In this document: positions 36,026 through 44,665 of the stretch, one piece after another
Position numbering within the stretch: position 1 is the first letter of the stretch
Layout of the letters: each line of letters begins with the position of its first letter
DNA from: Saccharibacillus deserti
GTDB lineage: Bacteria > Bacillota > Bacilli > Paenibacillales > Paenibacillaceae
Direction of reading: 5' to 3'
Assembly: GCF_013618475.1 (NCBI RefSeq)
Contig: NZ_JABJVN010000001.1
Coordinates: 62,001 to 126,000, forward strand
DNA length: 64,000 nt
Program-made: the position numbers and the translations under genes
The notes under the pieces: generated by a model
What the model was told of the DNA's origin: nothing
Seen by the model: only the letters and a program-made list of their open reading frames with translations
Database searches by the model: none

Positions 36026-36811
36026 ATGACAACAGGAGCCTTGGCAGGTAAAGTAGCCGTGGTAACGGGAGCAGGTTCGGGAATCGGAAAAGCCAGCGCG
36101 ATTCGGTTTGCACAGGAAGGAGCCAAGGTAGCGGTTCTGGAACTGACGGCGGATACGGCGCAGCAGACGAAACAGGAAATCGAAGCGGGCGGCGGCGAGG
36201 CGCTGGTCGTGGAATGCGACGTATCGGATCCCGAGTCGGTAAAAGAAGCAGTCGCAAAAGTGGGGGAAACCTGGGATCGTATCGACGTCGTTTTTGCCAA
36301 TGCGGGCATTAACGGAGCGGCGGCGCCGATCGAGACGATGGAGATCGAAGACTGGAACAAAACGCTTGAAACCAATCTCCGCGGCACTTTTGCCACGGTC
36401 AAATATGCGATCCCTTATTTGAAAAAAGAAGGGGGAAGCGTCATTATCACAAGTTCCGTCAACGGAAACCGGATTTTCTCGGGTACGGGCTTTGCCGCCT
36501 ATTCGTCTTCCAAAGCCGGGCAGGTCGCTTTTGCCAAGATGGCGGCTCTGGAACTGGGACGTTACAAGATTCGGGTCAACGCCATTTGCCCGGGAGCCAT
36601 CGACACCAATATCGACAAAAATACGTTCCCGAGCGACGACCTGGAAGAAATTGCGATTCCCGTGGAATATCCGGAAGGCAGCCACCCGCTCAAAGGCAAA
36701 CCCGGCAAGCCGGAAGAAGTCGCCAAACTGGTTCTCTTCTTGGCATCGGACGAATCCTCGCATGTCAGCGGTACCGAAATGTATGTCGACGGTGCGGAAT
36801 CCCTGCTCTGA
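36026..36811 (+). CDS. Short-chain dehydrogenase/reductase, glucose-1-dehydrogenase-like
   Basis: The 261-residue classical SDR has the cofactor motif TGAGSGIG near residue 15, NAGI near 92, serine in VIITSSVNGN, and catalytic YxxxK in AAYSSSKAGQ (about 155-163). The C-terminal EMYVDGAESLL is like the GG-rich ends of 3-oxoacyl-ACP or glucose dehydrogenases. Substrate unknown. GGGAGGAAA precedes the ATG. The upstream 400 bases, shared with the divergent DUF1540 gene, contain the Fur-like boxes. Confidence 0.88.
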   Translation: MTTGALAGKVAVVTGAGSGIGKASAIRFAQEGAKVAVLELTADTAQQTKQEIEAGGGEALVVECDVSDPESVKEAVAKVGETWDRIDVVFANAGINGAAAPIETMEIEDWNKTLETNLRGTFATVKYAIPYLKKEGGSVIITSSVNGNRIFSGTGFAAYSSSKAGQVAFAKMAALELGRYKIRVNAICPGAIDTNIDKNTFPSDDLEEIAIPVEYPEGSHPLKGKPGKPEEVAKLVLFLASDESSHVSGTEMYVDGAESLL

Positions 36812-36859
36812 CATCCGTTATGGGGTGGCACCGCCGCGAGAAGAAAGGGTGCGCCAAGG

Positions 36860-37594
36860 CTAACCGCGTCCGCGGCGCAGCGCATCGGGAATCACGAAGA
36901 ACACGATATACAGCGTCGTGAATGTCAGCAGCGCCAGCAGTTCTTCGGCCAGAATATACAGCGGATACTCGCCGAGCATGTCCAACACCGAAGGCGAATC
37001 CGGCTTGCCGCGCAAAAACATGTAGTTGGCATCCAGCAGCCGGTCGAGCAGATAAACCGCCAGCGCGATTGCGTTCAACGACAGCATGACCGTCAGGAGG
37101 GTACGCCAAGTCGGCCGGAACCGTTCGATCCAGACCATATAAAGCGCGGACAAGATGATGGCGGCATGGGCAACGAAGAATTGGATGAAGCGGAAATGCG
37201 GGTAATCAAAAGCCAGATTGGGGGTAATCAGCGCCTGCAGGGCACCCCCGATGCCCGCGAAAAAAACAAGCCCTGCGAGAAAACGGCTGCGGGTAATCAG
37301 CATCAAAATCGCGGCCAGAAGCATCAGACTGCACAGCTCGAGCGGCAGCGTAAAGCGTGCGTTCCAAATCTGCTGCGTCACGTACCAGATATGGAGCGAA
37401 GCTTCGGAGACCGTCAGAGCGGCCAACAAGATCAGACGCAGGGCAAACGCAAGTCTCGGCGAAGTCCTTATCGAGCGCCGAAAAGCGAACAGCAGAACCG
37501 CCGCGGTCAAAAACAGCCCAAGCGAAGCCAGATGGGCGGGCGAGAACAAGGCAAACGGTCCGGAAACGGACGACGAGAAAAAAGAATCGGGCAC
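36860..37594 (-). CDS. TIGR02206/YwaF-family integral membrane protein
   Basis: About 244 residues with seven hydrophobic segments and the conserved features LPLELCSLMLL, LITPNLAFDYPHFRFIQFF and NYMFLRGKPDSPS, which identify the YwaF family of unknown function. A GTG start at 37594 is preferred because GGAGG lies 7 bases before it, inside what would be codons 2-3 of a longer version starting at the ATG 15 bases upstream. Own transcription unit, with no clear partner. A perfect inverted repeat sits just upstream (37619-37648). Confidence 0.8.
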   Translation of the reverse strand: MPDSFFSSSVSGPFALFSPAHLASLGLFLTAAVLLFAFRRSIRTSPRLAFALRLILLAALTVSEASLHIWYVTQQIWNARFTLPLELCSLMLLAAILMLITRSRFLAGLVFFAGIGGALQALITPNLAFDYPHFRFIQFFVAHAAIILSALYMVWIERFRPTWRTLLTVMLSLNAIALAVYLLDRLLDANYMFLRGKPDSPSVLDMLGEYPLYILAEELLALLTFTTLYIVFFVIPDALRRGRG

Positions 37595-37618
37595 CTGGAC
37601 GGCCTCCATTCATGCGCG

Positions 37619-37648
37619 AACCGTATTCCCGGCACAGGGAATACGGTT
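37619..37648. repeat. Perfect inverted repeat upstream of the YwaF-type gene
   Basis: AACCGTATTCCC (37619-37630) and GGGAATACGGTT (37637-37648) are exact complements with a 6-base loop. No T run follows on either strand, so an operator or leader hairpin is more likely than a terminator. Confidence 0.55.
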
Positions 37649-37746
37649 TATATGTATACACATCGCTCAAACTTTTCCCCTACATCTTCCCGGATTGCCG
37701 AAGGTTCGTCAATGATTTTGTCCGGTCAAACGGGCAGGAGAACGCC

Positions 37747-37799
37747 AAAAAGCGGCGCCCCGTTTGCCTTTCGGCTTGAATTCGGGTCTGCCGCTTTTT
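37747..37799. terminator. Terminator-like hairpin near the IS remnant
   Basis: AAAAAGCGGC (37747-37756) pairs with GCCGCTTTTT (37790-37799), with inner CCCCG/CGGG pairing. It would end transcription of the IS-remnant reading frame. Confidence 0.6.
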
Positions 37800-37831
37800 G
37801 TGCATAAAGCAATGAGAATCGGTAGGGAAAC

Positions 37832-38092
37832 TTATCCAACGCTTTGGACACTCAACTCGTTTTCGGCGAAATCCGGCTCCATAAACGCATCTTCGCGTCT
37901 ACCTCTATGGTCAATTAGACCTAGTTCGCCTTCAGCCTTATATTTGCGCATCCAAATTTTCAAACGGTTTAGATCATAGATGCCCAGCTCTTTCGCCACT
38001 TGCTTTTTCGTCATTCCGTCCATACGCATTTGGACGGCTCTAAGCTTCGTTTCATAGCTGTACTTGCAAAACGTTTGTCCCTTAGTTGCCAC
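37832..38092 (-). pseudogene. IS3-family transposase OrfA remnant
   Basis: An 86-residue frame starting at GTG 38092 behind GGGGTGG encodes the helix-turn-helix half of an IS3 (IS150-like) OrfA: TFCKYSYETKLRAVQMRMDGMTKKQVAKELGIYDLNRLKIWMRKY, ending GLIDHRGRRED. The leucine-zipper end of OrfA and the whole of OrfB with its DDE motif are absent; the tail EPDFAENELSVQSVG does not match the family. It is most likely a decayed insertion, though a domesticated DNA-binding protein cannot be excluded. No clear terminal inverted repeats were found. Confidence 0.65.
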
Positions 38093-38202
38093 TAAAACCA
38101 CCCCTTAAGACTTATATCGGACGGGGCATGTCTTTTTCTAATGGTTTTTGACAACGAATTTGGGCGAAATCATTATTTTTTTGCATAAATCCGCTTTTTG
38201 AA

Positions 38203-39276
38203 TCAGGCCCGTCGGACAATCGTGTTTAATGTGCTGCGGTCGAGGCCTTTGACTAGGCGAACCAGCAGCTCTTTGGCTGCCGCGTAATCGTCGGTATGGA
38301 TGATCGAAGAGGAGGTATGGATATACCGTCCGCAGATGCCGATGACGGTCGACGGCACGCCGATCCCGCTCAAATGGACCTGTCCGGCATCCGTTCCGCC
38401 CGGCGAAATAAACGGTTGAACGGGAATACGGTGCGTGGACGCCGTGTCCTGCACATATTCCAGCAGGCCGCGGTGCGTAATCATTGTCGGGTCGAAGATG
38501 CGCAGCAGCGCTCCCTGGCCGAGATGCCCGAACAGATTGCGGTCGCCCGTCATGTCGTTGGCGGCACTGCAGTCGAGCGCGAAAAAAATGTCAGGCTGGA
38601 TCAGATTGGCCGCCGTTCTTGCTCCGCGAAGACCGACTTCTTCTTGTACCGTGGCGCCGCTGTAGACCGTGTTGGGCAGCTTTTCTCCCTGCAGCTCTTT
38701 CAGCAGTTCGACAGCCAGGCCCACCCCGTAACGGTTATCCCAGGCTTTGGCCATGATTTTCTTGGGATTGGAAAGAGGGGTGAAGTCGCAGATCGGCAGC
38801 ACCTGCTGGCCGATCCGGATGCCGAAACTTTCCGCTTCCGCACGGTTGTCGGCACCCAGATCGATATACATGGACTTCAGGTCCGCCGGACGGTTGGCTT
38901 CCGCCTCGCCCAGCAGATGCTTCGGGGTCGATCCCACGACTCCGATAACGGGACCGTTTTCGGTCACGATCTGCAGGCGCTGTCCCAGCACGACTTGACT
39001 CCACCAGCCGCCGAGCGGCTGAAAGCGTACGAGGCCCGTTTCGGTAATGCCGTTGACGAGAAAACCGACTTCGTCGAAGTGGCCGGCCACCATGACTTTC
39101 GGTCCGTCTTCCTGGCCGCGCATGACGCCGAACAGACTTCCGAGGCGATCCTGGACGAACTCCTGCGTATACGCGGACAGCATTTCCTTGACCCTTGCGC
39201 GCAGATCGCGTTCGAATCCCGGAGCCGCCGGGAACTCGGTCAGTTCTTTAAATAAAGCCAGTGTTTCGTTATTCAT
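38203..39276 (-). CDS. M42-family glutamyl/leucyl aminopeptidase
   Basis: A 357-residue cytosolic metallo-aminopeptidase of the FrvX/YsdC type. Zinc ligands are visible in [11 protein letters not shown] (His and Asp), WDNRYGVG (Asp), [10 protein letters not shown] (Glu-Glu), FFALDCSAA (Asp) and IIHTDDY (His). It forms large hollow oligomers that degrade peptides in characterised relatives. The ATG at 39276, [20 protein letters not shown], is the family start with GGGAGAG upstream; the open frame running 159 bases further upstream is not coding. Confidence 0.92.
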   Translation of the reverse strand: MNNETLALFKELTEFPAAPGFERDLRARVKEMLSAYTQEFVQDRLGSLFGVMRGQEDGPKVMVAGHFDEVGFLVNGITETGLVRFQPLGGWWSQVVLGQRLQIVTENGPVIGVVGSTPKHLLGEAEANRPADLKSMYIDLGADNRAEAESFGIRIGQQVLPICDFTPLSNPKKIMAKAWDNRYGVGLAVELLKELQGEKLPNTVYSGATVQEEVGLRGARTAANLIQPDIFFALDCSAANDMTGDRNLFGHLGQGALLRIFDPTMITHRGLLEYVQDTASTHRIPVQPFISPGGTDAGQVHLSGIGVPSTVIGICGRYIHTSSSIIHTDDYAAAKELLVRLVKGLDRSTLNTIVRRA

Positions 39277-39573
39277 GCTTGCACTCTCCCATCCCAAAAT
39301 AAGAACGCGGCAAATCCGCGTCCGCTCTTTTACCAGTATGCAGGCTTGAGCGGGAATTGTCACGGCAAGACCGTATCCTTTTCGGGGGATAGGTGTGCGT
39401 TCGCAGCTTCGATCGTGTACAATATATGGGCACAACGTTTTCGGCGGCCGCTTGTTTCTTGAACAAATGCCGTCTTTTTATATCTCGTCTGAACGAACCG
39501 CTTTTCCACTCGGCCGCAGGGCCGATTTGTACATCGCTTGCCACGTAGGAGAATGACTTAGGAGGTTGTCCAT

Positions 39574-40530
39574 ATGTCCGTAAGTTCCGAATCCATGCAG
39601 ATCGTTACCGCCGTAAGATCGAATCTCGAGTCGTGCATATTGGGGAAAACCTTTGAGATAAAATTGTTGATGACTTCGCTGCTTGCCGGAGGCCACGTGC
39701 TGATCGAAGACGTGCCCGGCACCGGGAAAACGCAGATGATCAAAGCGCTGGCCCGTTCGATGGAAGGCGTCTACCGCCGGGTGCAGTGCAACCCCGATCT
39801 GCTGCCGACCGATATTACCGGCGTATCGATCTATCACCCCCGCGAAGAACGGTTCCAGTTCCGGCCGGGCCCGATTATGTCCCACATTTTGCTCGCCGAC
39901 GAAATCAACCGGGCGACAACCAAGACCCAATCCGCACTGCTGGAAGCGATGGAGGAACGCAGCGTAACGGTGGACGGGGAGACCCATCCGCTGCCGCATC
40001 CGTTTATGCTCTGCGCGACGCAGAATCCGATCGACTTTGAAGGGACCTATGTGCTGCCCGAAGCGCAGCTCGACCGTTTCATGATGAAACTGCATATGGG
40101 CTATCCGGATCTCGAGACGGAGAAAAACCTGATCAGCGCCAACCGTGTCGGCCAACCCGCCGATCAACTGCATGCCGTGACCGATATGGCGACGATCGCG
40201 GGCATCCAGCGCGAGGTACGGGAAGTCCATATGAACGACGCCGTCACTTCATATATGTTGGGCATTGTCCGGGCTACACGCGAACATCCTTCGGTTCTGC
40301 TGGGCGCAAGCCCCCGCGCTTCGATCTCGTTTGCGCTGGCGGCCAAAGCGTACGCTTTTATCAATGAACGCGATTTCGTCCTGCCCGACGATATCAAGGA
40401 ACTGGCGCCCTATGTGCTGCCGCACCGTATCCTGATCCGTCCGGAAGCCCGGTTGGACAGCCTGAATGCCGAATCGCTGATTCGCAATCTGCTGGCCGCC
40501 AGCAGCGTGCCGGTATCGATGGGACGCTAA
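39574..40530 (+). CDS. MoxR-family AAA+ ATPase
   Basis: The 318-residue ATPase has the Walker A in EDVPGTGKTQM (near residue 48), Walker B ILLADEINRA (near 109), sensor LCATQNPIDFEGTYVLPEAQLDRF (near 150) and a C-terminal lid domain. MoxR proteins act as chaperones for metal- or peptide-assembled complexes and are commonly encoded with DUF58 and transglutaminase-like proteins, as here. AGGAGG lies 10-12 bases upstream of the ATG. First gene of a three-gene operon. Confidence 0.93.
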   Translation: MSVSSESMQIVTAVRSNLESCILGKTFEIKLLMTSLLAGGHVLIEDVPGTGKTQMIKALARSMEGVYRRVQCNPDLLPTDITGVSIYHPREERFQFRPGPIMSHILLADEINRATTKTQSALLEAMEERSVTVDGETHPLPHPFMLCATQNPIDFEGTYVLPEAQLDRFMMKLHMGYPDLETEKNLISANRVGQPADQLHAVTDMATIAGIQREVREVHMNDAVTSYMLGIVRATREHPSVLLGASPRASISFALAAKAYAFINERDFVLPDDIKELAPYVLPHRILIRPEARLDSLNAESLIRNLLAASSVPVSMGR

Positions 40531-40533
40531 CCC

Positions 40534-41799
40534 ATGCGGGAAATCTGGAGCCTTTTCAAACCGAAACTGTCACCCGCCAAAATGTCGATGCTGCTGTCGG
40601 TGTGGCTCTGCTGCCTGTTTTATCTGCTGTTTCAGGGGGGCAAGACTTCGGTCATGCTGTTTGCCATGGTTACGCTCTTCGGTCTTTATCTGCTGTTCGG
40701 CGGCCTGAACGGAATTGGCCGGACCCGCGGGGAACGGAGTTTTTCGGGCGAACTCGGCGAATGGGGGGGCGTGCTGCATGCCGGCGATCAGATCCGGGTC
40801 CGGCTTCGTCTGGAAATCCCCGGATTTCTGCCCCTGCCCTATGTAATCGTGCGCGAGACGCTCAAGCGCCACAGCGGCGAAACCTGGTCGTTCGAGGAAA
40901 GCCTTGTTCCGAGCATGAACGGAAGCGGCGAGCTGCTGTTCCAGACGCCGCCGCTCGAACGCGGACGGTATGCTTTTTCCGATACGGAATGCGTAACCGA
41001 AGATATCTTCGGCCTGATCGAGCACCGGGGGACGTTCTCCGCACGCGGAGAGTTTCGGGTTCTGCCCCGTACGGCCGATATTGCGAAATGGCAGCTGCTT
41101 GACCGGCGCAATCGGCTGCTCGGTCCCCAGTCGGTGGGCAATGTATCCGGCCGGGAGACCAATCAGGTGGGCGGGGTCCGGGACTATATATACGGCGACC
41201 GGATTTCGCGTATTCACTGGAATGCGACAGCCCGGACGGGAGAATGGAAATCCAAAGAATTCGAATACGAATCGATTCCCAAAACGATGATCGTCCTCGA
41301 CGCTTTCGAAGACCATTATCGTTCGTCCAGGCAGTTCGAAACCGCGGTCTCGGCCGCGGCTTCCATGCTGGAATACGGAAGCCGCGAATCGATTCCGATC
41401 GGATTGTGTTCGATCGGCCGCGAAGTGAATGTCTTCAATCCGCTGCAGGGACGTTCCCGAATCCACCCGATGATGGATCACCTGGTGGATCTGGATCCGA
41501 AAGGCAGCGGTTCGCTGTTGGCCGGACTCGAGTCCGCGCTTGCCCGGCTGCCCAAAGGAGCGGTACTTGTGCTCGTTACGCCTCTGGCGGACAGTCCGGT
41601 CCTGGATTTGATCCGTTTTGCCCAGACGCACCAGATGGGTTTTTGCCATGTTCAGATCGCGGAATCCCCGGTTTCGGAAGGGGAGGGCACTGCCGCTTCC
41701 CGGCAGTGGATCTCTTCGCTGCGGGCCAAAGGAATAGCCGCTTACCGGACGGGCAGCCTGGATGAGCTGCCTGCCGTGCTGGGAGGAGGAACCCGATGA
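40534..41799 (+). CDS. DUF58 domain protein
   Basis: A 421-residue protein with two hydrophobic segments near the N-terminus (about 17-60) and the DUF58 core in the second half, with the hallmark YIYGDRISRIHWNATARTGE near residue 230 followed by a vWA-like fold. Partners of MoxR ATPases; exact function unknown. It starts 3 bases after moxR and its end overlaps the transglutaminase gene by 4 bases. Confidence 0.9.
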   Translation: MREIWSLFKPKLSPAKMSMLLSVWLCCLFYLLFQGGKTSVMLFAMVTLFGLYLLFGGLNGIGRTRGERSFSGELGEWGGVLHAGDQIRVRLRLEIPGFLPLPYVIVRETLKRHSGETWSFEESLVPSMNGSGELLFQTPPLERGRYAFSDTECVTEDIFGLIEHRGTFSARGEFRVLPRTADIAKWQLLDRRNRLLGPQSVGNVSGRETNQVGGVRDYIYGDRISRIHWNATARTGEWKSKEFEYESIPKTMIVLDAFEDHYRSSRQFETAVSAAASMLEYGSRESIPIGLCSIGREVNVFNPLQGRSRIHPMMDHLVDLDPKGSGSLLAGLESALARLPKGAVLVLVTPLADSPVLDLIRFAQTHQMGFCHVQIAESPVSEGEGTAASRQWISSLRAKGIAAYRTGSLDELPAVLGGGTR

Positions 41800-44033
41800 A
41801 AAAATGGGCCGAATCATTCAAATCGTCGTGGTATACGGCGGTTGCGGCCGTCTGGCTGATGATCTTCGCCATTCAATGGCTGAATTATACGCGAACCGTT
41901 TGGTTCGATGAGACGAACGCGCTTGTGCTGGCCGTTCTGGCCACGGTAGCCGTTATCCATGTGCTGCTGCCGGACATTTCCTGGTTTCGCCTGGGGCTGA
42001 AGGCTGCCGGCTTTGTGGTTGCGATGTATGCGACGCTCAAAAGTTACGGCATTTTTCAGCCGTCCGGAACGCTTGCCTCGAGAGCGGAACAGTTTTCCCA
42101 GGCGATGTTCCCTTATGTCTGGTTTGCGCTGATCGGCTGGCTGCTGTTCGAATTGTGTATCCGTGCGGTTAACAGCCAGCGCCGCATTTTGATTTTCGCT
42201 TTTCTGAATATCGTGCCCATGGCCGCGCTGGACTCTTTTACCGTCGTATCGCTGTGGAAGCAGGTCGCCTGGATCGTCTTCGCGACAATGGGCTGGCTGG
42301 TATGCGACCATTTCCGCCGGTTTCAGACCCGTTTCCCGAGAGGATGGAAAGCGATTCGGCGCAATCCGTTCAAACTGCTGATCAATACGGCGGTCGTTTT
42401 TTCGCTTGTCATTCTGGCGGGTGTCAATATGCCGTTTGTACAGCCGATCCTGACCGACCCGTATACGGCCTGGAGGCAGATGCAGGGGACGTCGAATGTG
42501 GCGTTCAATGCCAACGGGCTGCTGCAGGGACAAGCGTCCGCTTCCGGATACAGCCGGGAAGACGGCCAGCTCGGAGGCGGCTTCAATTTCGACTATACGC
42601 CCGTCATGACCATCGAATCGACGGAGCGCAGCTATTGGCGCGGCGAGACCCGGATGACCTATACGGGCAGCGGCTGGGATGCCGACAGCGGCTGGGGTTC
42701 GCTTGAAGAAGTATCGCGCGAGCAGGAGCTGGAGACCGAAGCGGCTCCGCTGACGCCGACCAAAACGGTACGCCAGAAAGTTACGATGCAGAGCGATTCG
42801 ACGTATCCCGTCTTGTTCGGAGCCTATGCGATCAACAAGGTCGAAAGTCTCGATGTCGAGAACGGCGAGAGCCGTATGCAGTGGAAGCCGGAACAGGGCG
42901 AACTGCATTGGCAGGAGCGTGCGGGCCGCGGCGCGAGAATCTATCCGAAGACGTACACGATCACGTCGAAGGTTCCGGTCGTACCGGTAGACGCCCTGCA
43001 GGCGGCAGCGTACGACAAGCTGTATCCGGAAGGCGTGGATCCGCGCTATGTCCAGATTCCGCGCGGATTTCCGCAGCGCGTGACGGACCTGGCCGCCGAA
43101 GTGACGGCTTCGGGACAAACGCCGTACGAGAAAGTTTATCTGCTGCAGCAGCATTTGCAGCAGAATTATCTCTATACGAACAATCCGACGCTGTCGCGCC
43201 GGCAGAGCGACGACTTCGTCGAAAGTTTCCTGTTCGATATCAAGGAAGGGTACTGCGATTACTTCTCGACCGCCATGGTCATGATGGCGCGTTCGCAGGG
43301 CATACCCGCACGCTGGGTCAAAGGCTACGCGCCGGGTACGCCTTCGGGCGATGTGCCGGACCGTTTCAGCGAAAACAGCTCGCAGTACGAAGTCACCAAT
43401 GCCAATGCCCATTCCTGGGCGGAAGTGTATTTCGGCGATTACGGCTGGGTACCTGTCGAAGCGACGCGCGGCTTTACCGTGCCGCTGCTTGAAGAGTCGT
43501 TGGCACCCGACGATTCCGAAGTGAAGCAGCAGCCGGCCGAACAGCCGGAAGAGGAAGAAGAGGAAACCGCACCGAACGAAGCGGCGGCGCCTACGGATTC
43601 CGATTCCAATCTCGTCCCGATCATCGTAGCGGCGGCAGCGGTTGTCGTTGCGGCCTGGGGAGCGTATCTGCTCTGGCTGCGCCGCCGCTCGGTCTACTTC
43701 TTCCTGATGGGACTGCGAATGGGCGGACCGCTGACGGCGGACCAGAAAATCGTATTGGAGACGGAACGTTTCCTGCGTTTCCTGAAGCGCAAAGGCCTGA
43801 AGCGGGAAGAGCACGAGACGCTGCGCGAATCGGTCTCCCGTTGGGACAAGAAAGTCGCCGGATCGGAAGCTGCGATTGCGCCGATTCTGGCCCTTTTCGA
43901 GAAAGCCCGCTACAGCCCGGAACGCATCACGGATAAGGAATGGCTCGAAATGCAGCATCTGGCTTCCGAACTGCGCAAAAATTGGAAAGGGTACTATCCG
44001 GCTTCGCCGGCCGTGCCGGAATCCAATAGCTGA
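41796..44033 (+). CDS. TgpA-type transglutaminase-like membrane protein
   Basis: A 745-residue protein with about six N-terminal membrane segments (10-215), a large extracytoplasmic region containing a transglutaminase-like fold (about 420-560), a Glu-rich linker, one more membrane segment (about 608-630) and a cytoplasmic DUF4129-like tail. The transglutaminase cysteine lies in EGYCDYFSTAMVMMAR (near 487) and the histidine in NAHSWAEVYFGDYGW (near 540). The third residue of the triad is probably glutamate in VPVEATRGF instead of the usual aspartate. Its 4-base overlap with DUF58 makes it the last gene of this operon. Confidence 0.9.
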   Translation: MKKWAESFKSSWYTAVAAVWLMIFAIQWLNYTRTVWFDETNALVLAVLATVAVIHVLLPDISWFRLGLKAAGFVVAMYATLKSYGIFQPSGTLASRAEQFSQAMFPYVWFALIGWLLFELCIRAVNSQRRILIFAFLNIVPMAALDSFTVVSLWKQVAWIVFATMGWLVCDHFRRFQTRFPRGWKAIRRNPFKLLINTAVVFSLVILAGVNMPFVQPILTDPYTAWRQMQGTSNVAFNANGLLQGQASASGYSREDGQLGGGFNFDYTPVMTIESTERSYWRGETRMTYTGSGWDADSGWGSLEEVSREQELETEAAPLTPTKTVRQKVTMQSDSTYPVLFGAYAINKVESLDVENGESRMQWKPEQGELHWQERAGRGARIYPKTYTITSKVPVVPVDALQAAAYDKLYPEGVDPRYVQIPRGFPQRVTDLAAEVTASGQTPYEKVYLLQQHLQQNYLYTNNPTLSRRQSDDFVESFLFDIKEGYCDYFSTAMVMMARSQGIPARWVKGYAPGTPSGDVPDRFSENSSQYEVTNANAHSWAEVYFGDYGWVPVEATRGFTVPLLEESLAPDDSEVKQQPAEQPEEEEEETAPNEAAAPTDSDSNLVPIIVAAAAVVVAAWGAYLLWLRRRSVYFFLMGLRMGGPLTADQKIVLETERFLRFLKRKGLKREEHETLRESVSRWDKKVAGSEAAIAPILALFEKARYSPERITDKEWLEMQHLASELRKNWKGYYPASPAVPESNS

Positions 44034-44058
44034 CGCGAAGCGTCGGCTGTGATATAGT
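44030..44058 (+). promoter_or_regulatory. Promoter of the yqeG operon
   Basis: CTGACG (44030-44035), 17 bases and TATAGT (44053-44058) begin within the end of the transglutaminase gene and precede the yqeG leader. Each box has 4-5 matches. Confidence 0.5.
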
Positions 44059-44080
44059 TTGAACTTAAAGACTAAGGAGA

Positions 44081-44114
44081 CTATCCCGAAACGGCGCACG
44101 CCGTTTCGGGATAG
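44081..44114 (+). promoter_or_regulatory. Perfect hairpin in the yqeG leader
   Basis: CTATCCCGAAACGGC (44081-44095) and GCCGTTTCGGGATAG (44100-44114) form a perfect 15-bp stem with loop GCAC, 23 bases before the yqeG start. The following bases are GGTCTTAATGG, not a T tract, so an ordinary terminator is unlikely. An AAGGAG just before the stem has no nearby start codon. Confidence 0.6.
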
Positions 44115-44137
44115 GGTCTTAATGGGGTGACACGATT

Positions 44138-44665
44138 TTGTTTGAAACACTGCTGCCGAAACTTCAGGTCGACACGGTATTCGATATCGATTTGGAAGAT
44201 TTGTATAAGCGCGGTTACCGGGGGATCGTCACGGACCTGGACAATACGCTGGTCGGTGCGAAAGCCCCGAATGCCACGCCGGAACTGATCGCATGGTTTG
44301 CGAAAGTCAAAGAACTCGGGTTTCAGCTTGTGATTGTATCCAACAATAATATGAACCGCGTGTCCGTTTTCGCGACGCCGCTGGATATCCAATTTGTGCA
44401 TGGGGCACGCAAGCCTTCCCATGCGCCTTTCCGCAAAGCGATGCAGCTGATGAAACTCAGCGAGAAGCAGACGATTGTCGTCGGCGACCAACTGCTTACC
44501 GATGTGCTCGGAGGCAACCGTCTGGGTCTGTACACGGTATTGGTTCTGCCGATCGCGATCGGCGACGAAGGCTGGCGGACCCGGTTCAATCGCAGGATTG
44601 AGCGCGTTGCGATCGCACGTCTGCGCAGAATGGGCAAATGGCTCAAGGAGGAAAAGAAGAAATGA
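44138..44665 (+). CDS. yqeG: YqeG-family HAD IIIA phosphatase
   Basis: The 175-residue HAD-superfamily phosphatase has motif I as VTDLDNTLVG (near residue 31), motif II serine in LVIVSNNN, the lysine in RKPSHAPF, and motif IV in VVGDQLLTDVLGG. A TTG start at 44138 is used, with GGGGTG about 8 bases upstream. Substrate not established. It begins the conserved Bacillales block leading to yqeM; its end overlaps the yqeH start by 4 bases (ATGA). Confidence 0.93.
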   Translation: MFETLLPKLQVDTVFDIDLEDLYKRGYRGIVTDLDNTLVGAKAPNATPELIAWFAKVKELGFQLVIVSNNNMNRVSVFATPLDIQFVHGARKPSHAPFRKAMQLMKLSEKQTIVVGDQLLTDVLGGNRLGLYTVLVLPIAIGDEGWRTRFNRRIERVAIARLRRMGKWLKEEKKK

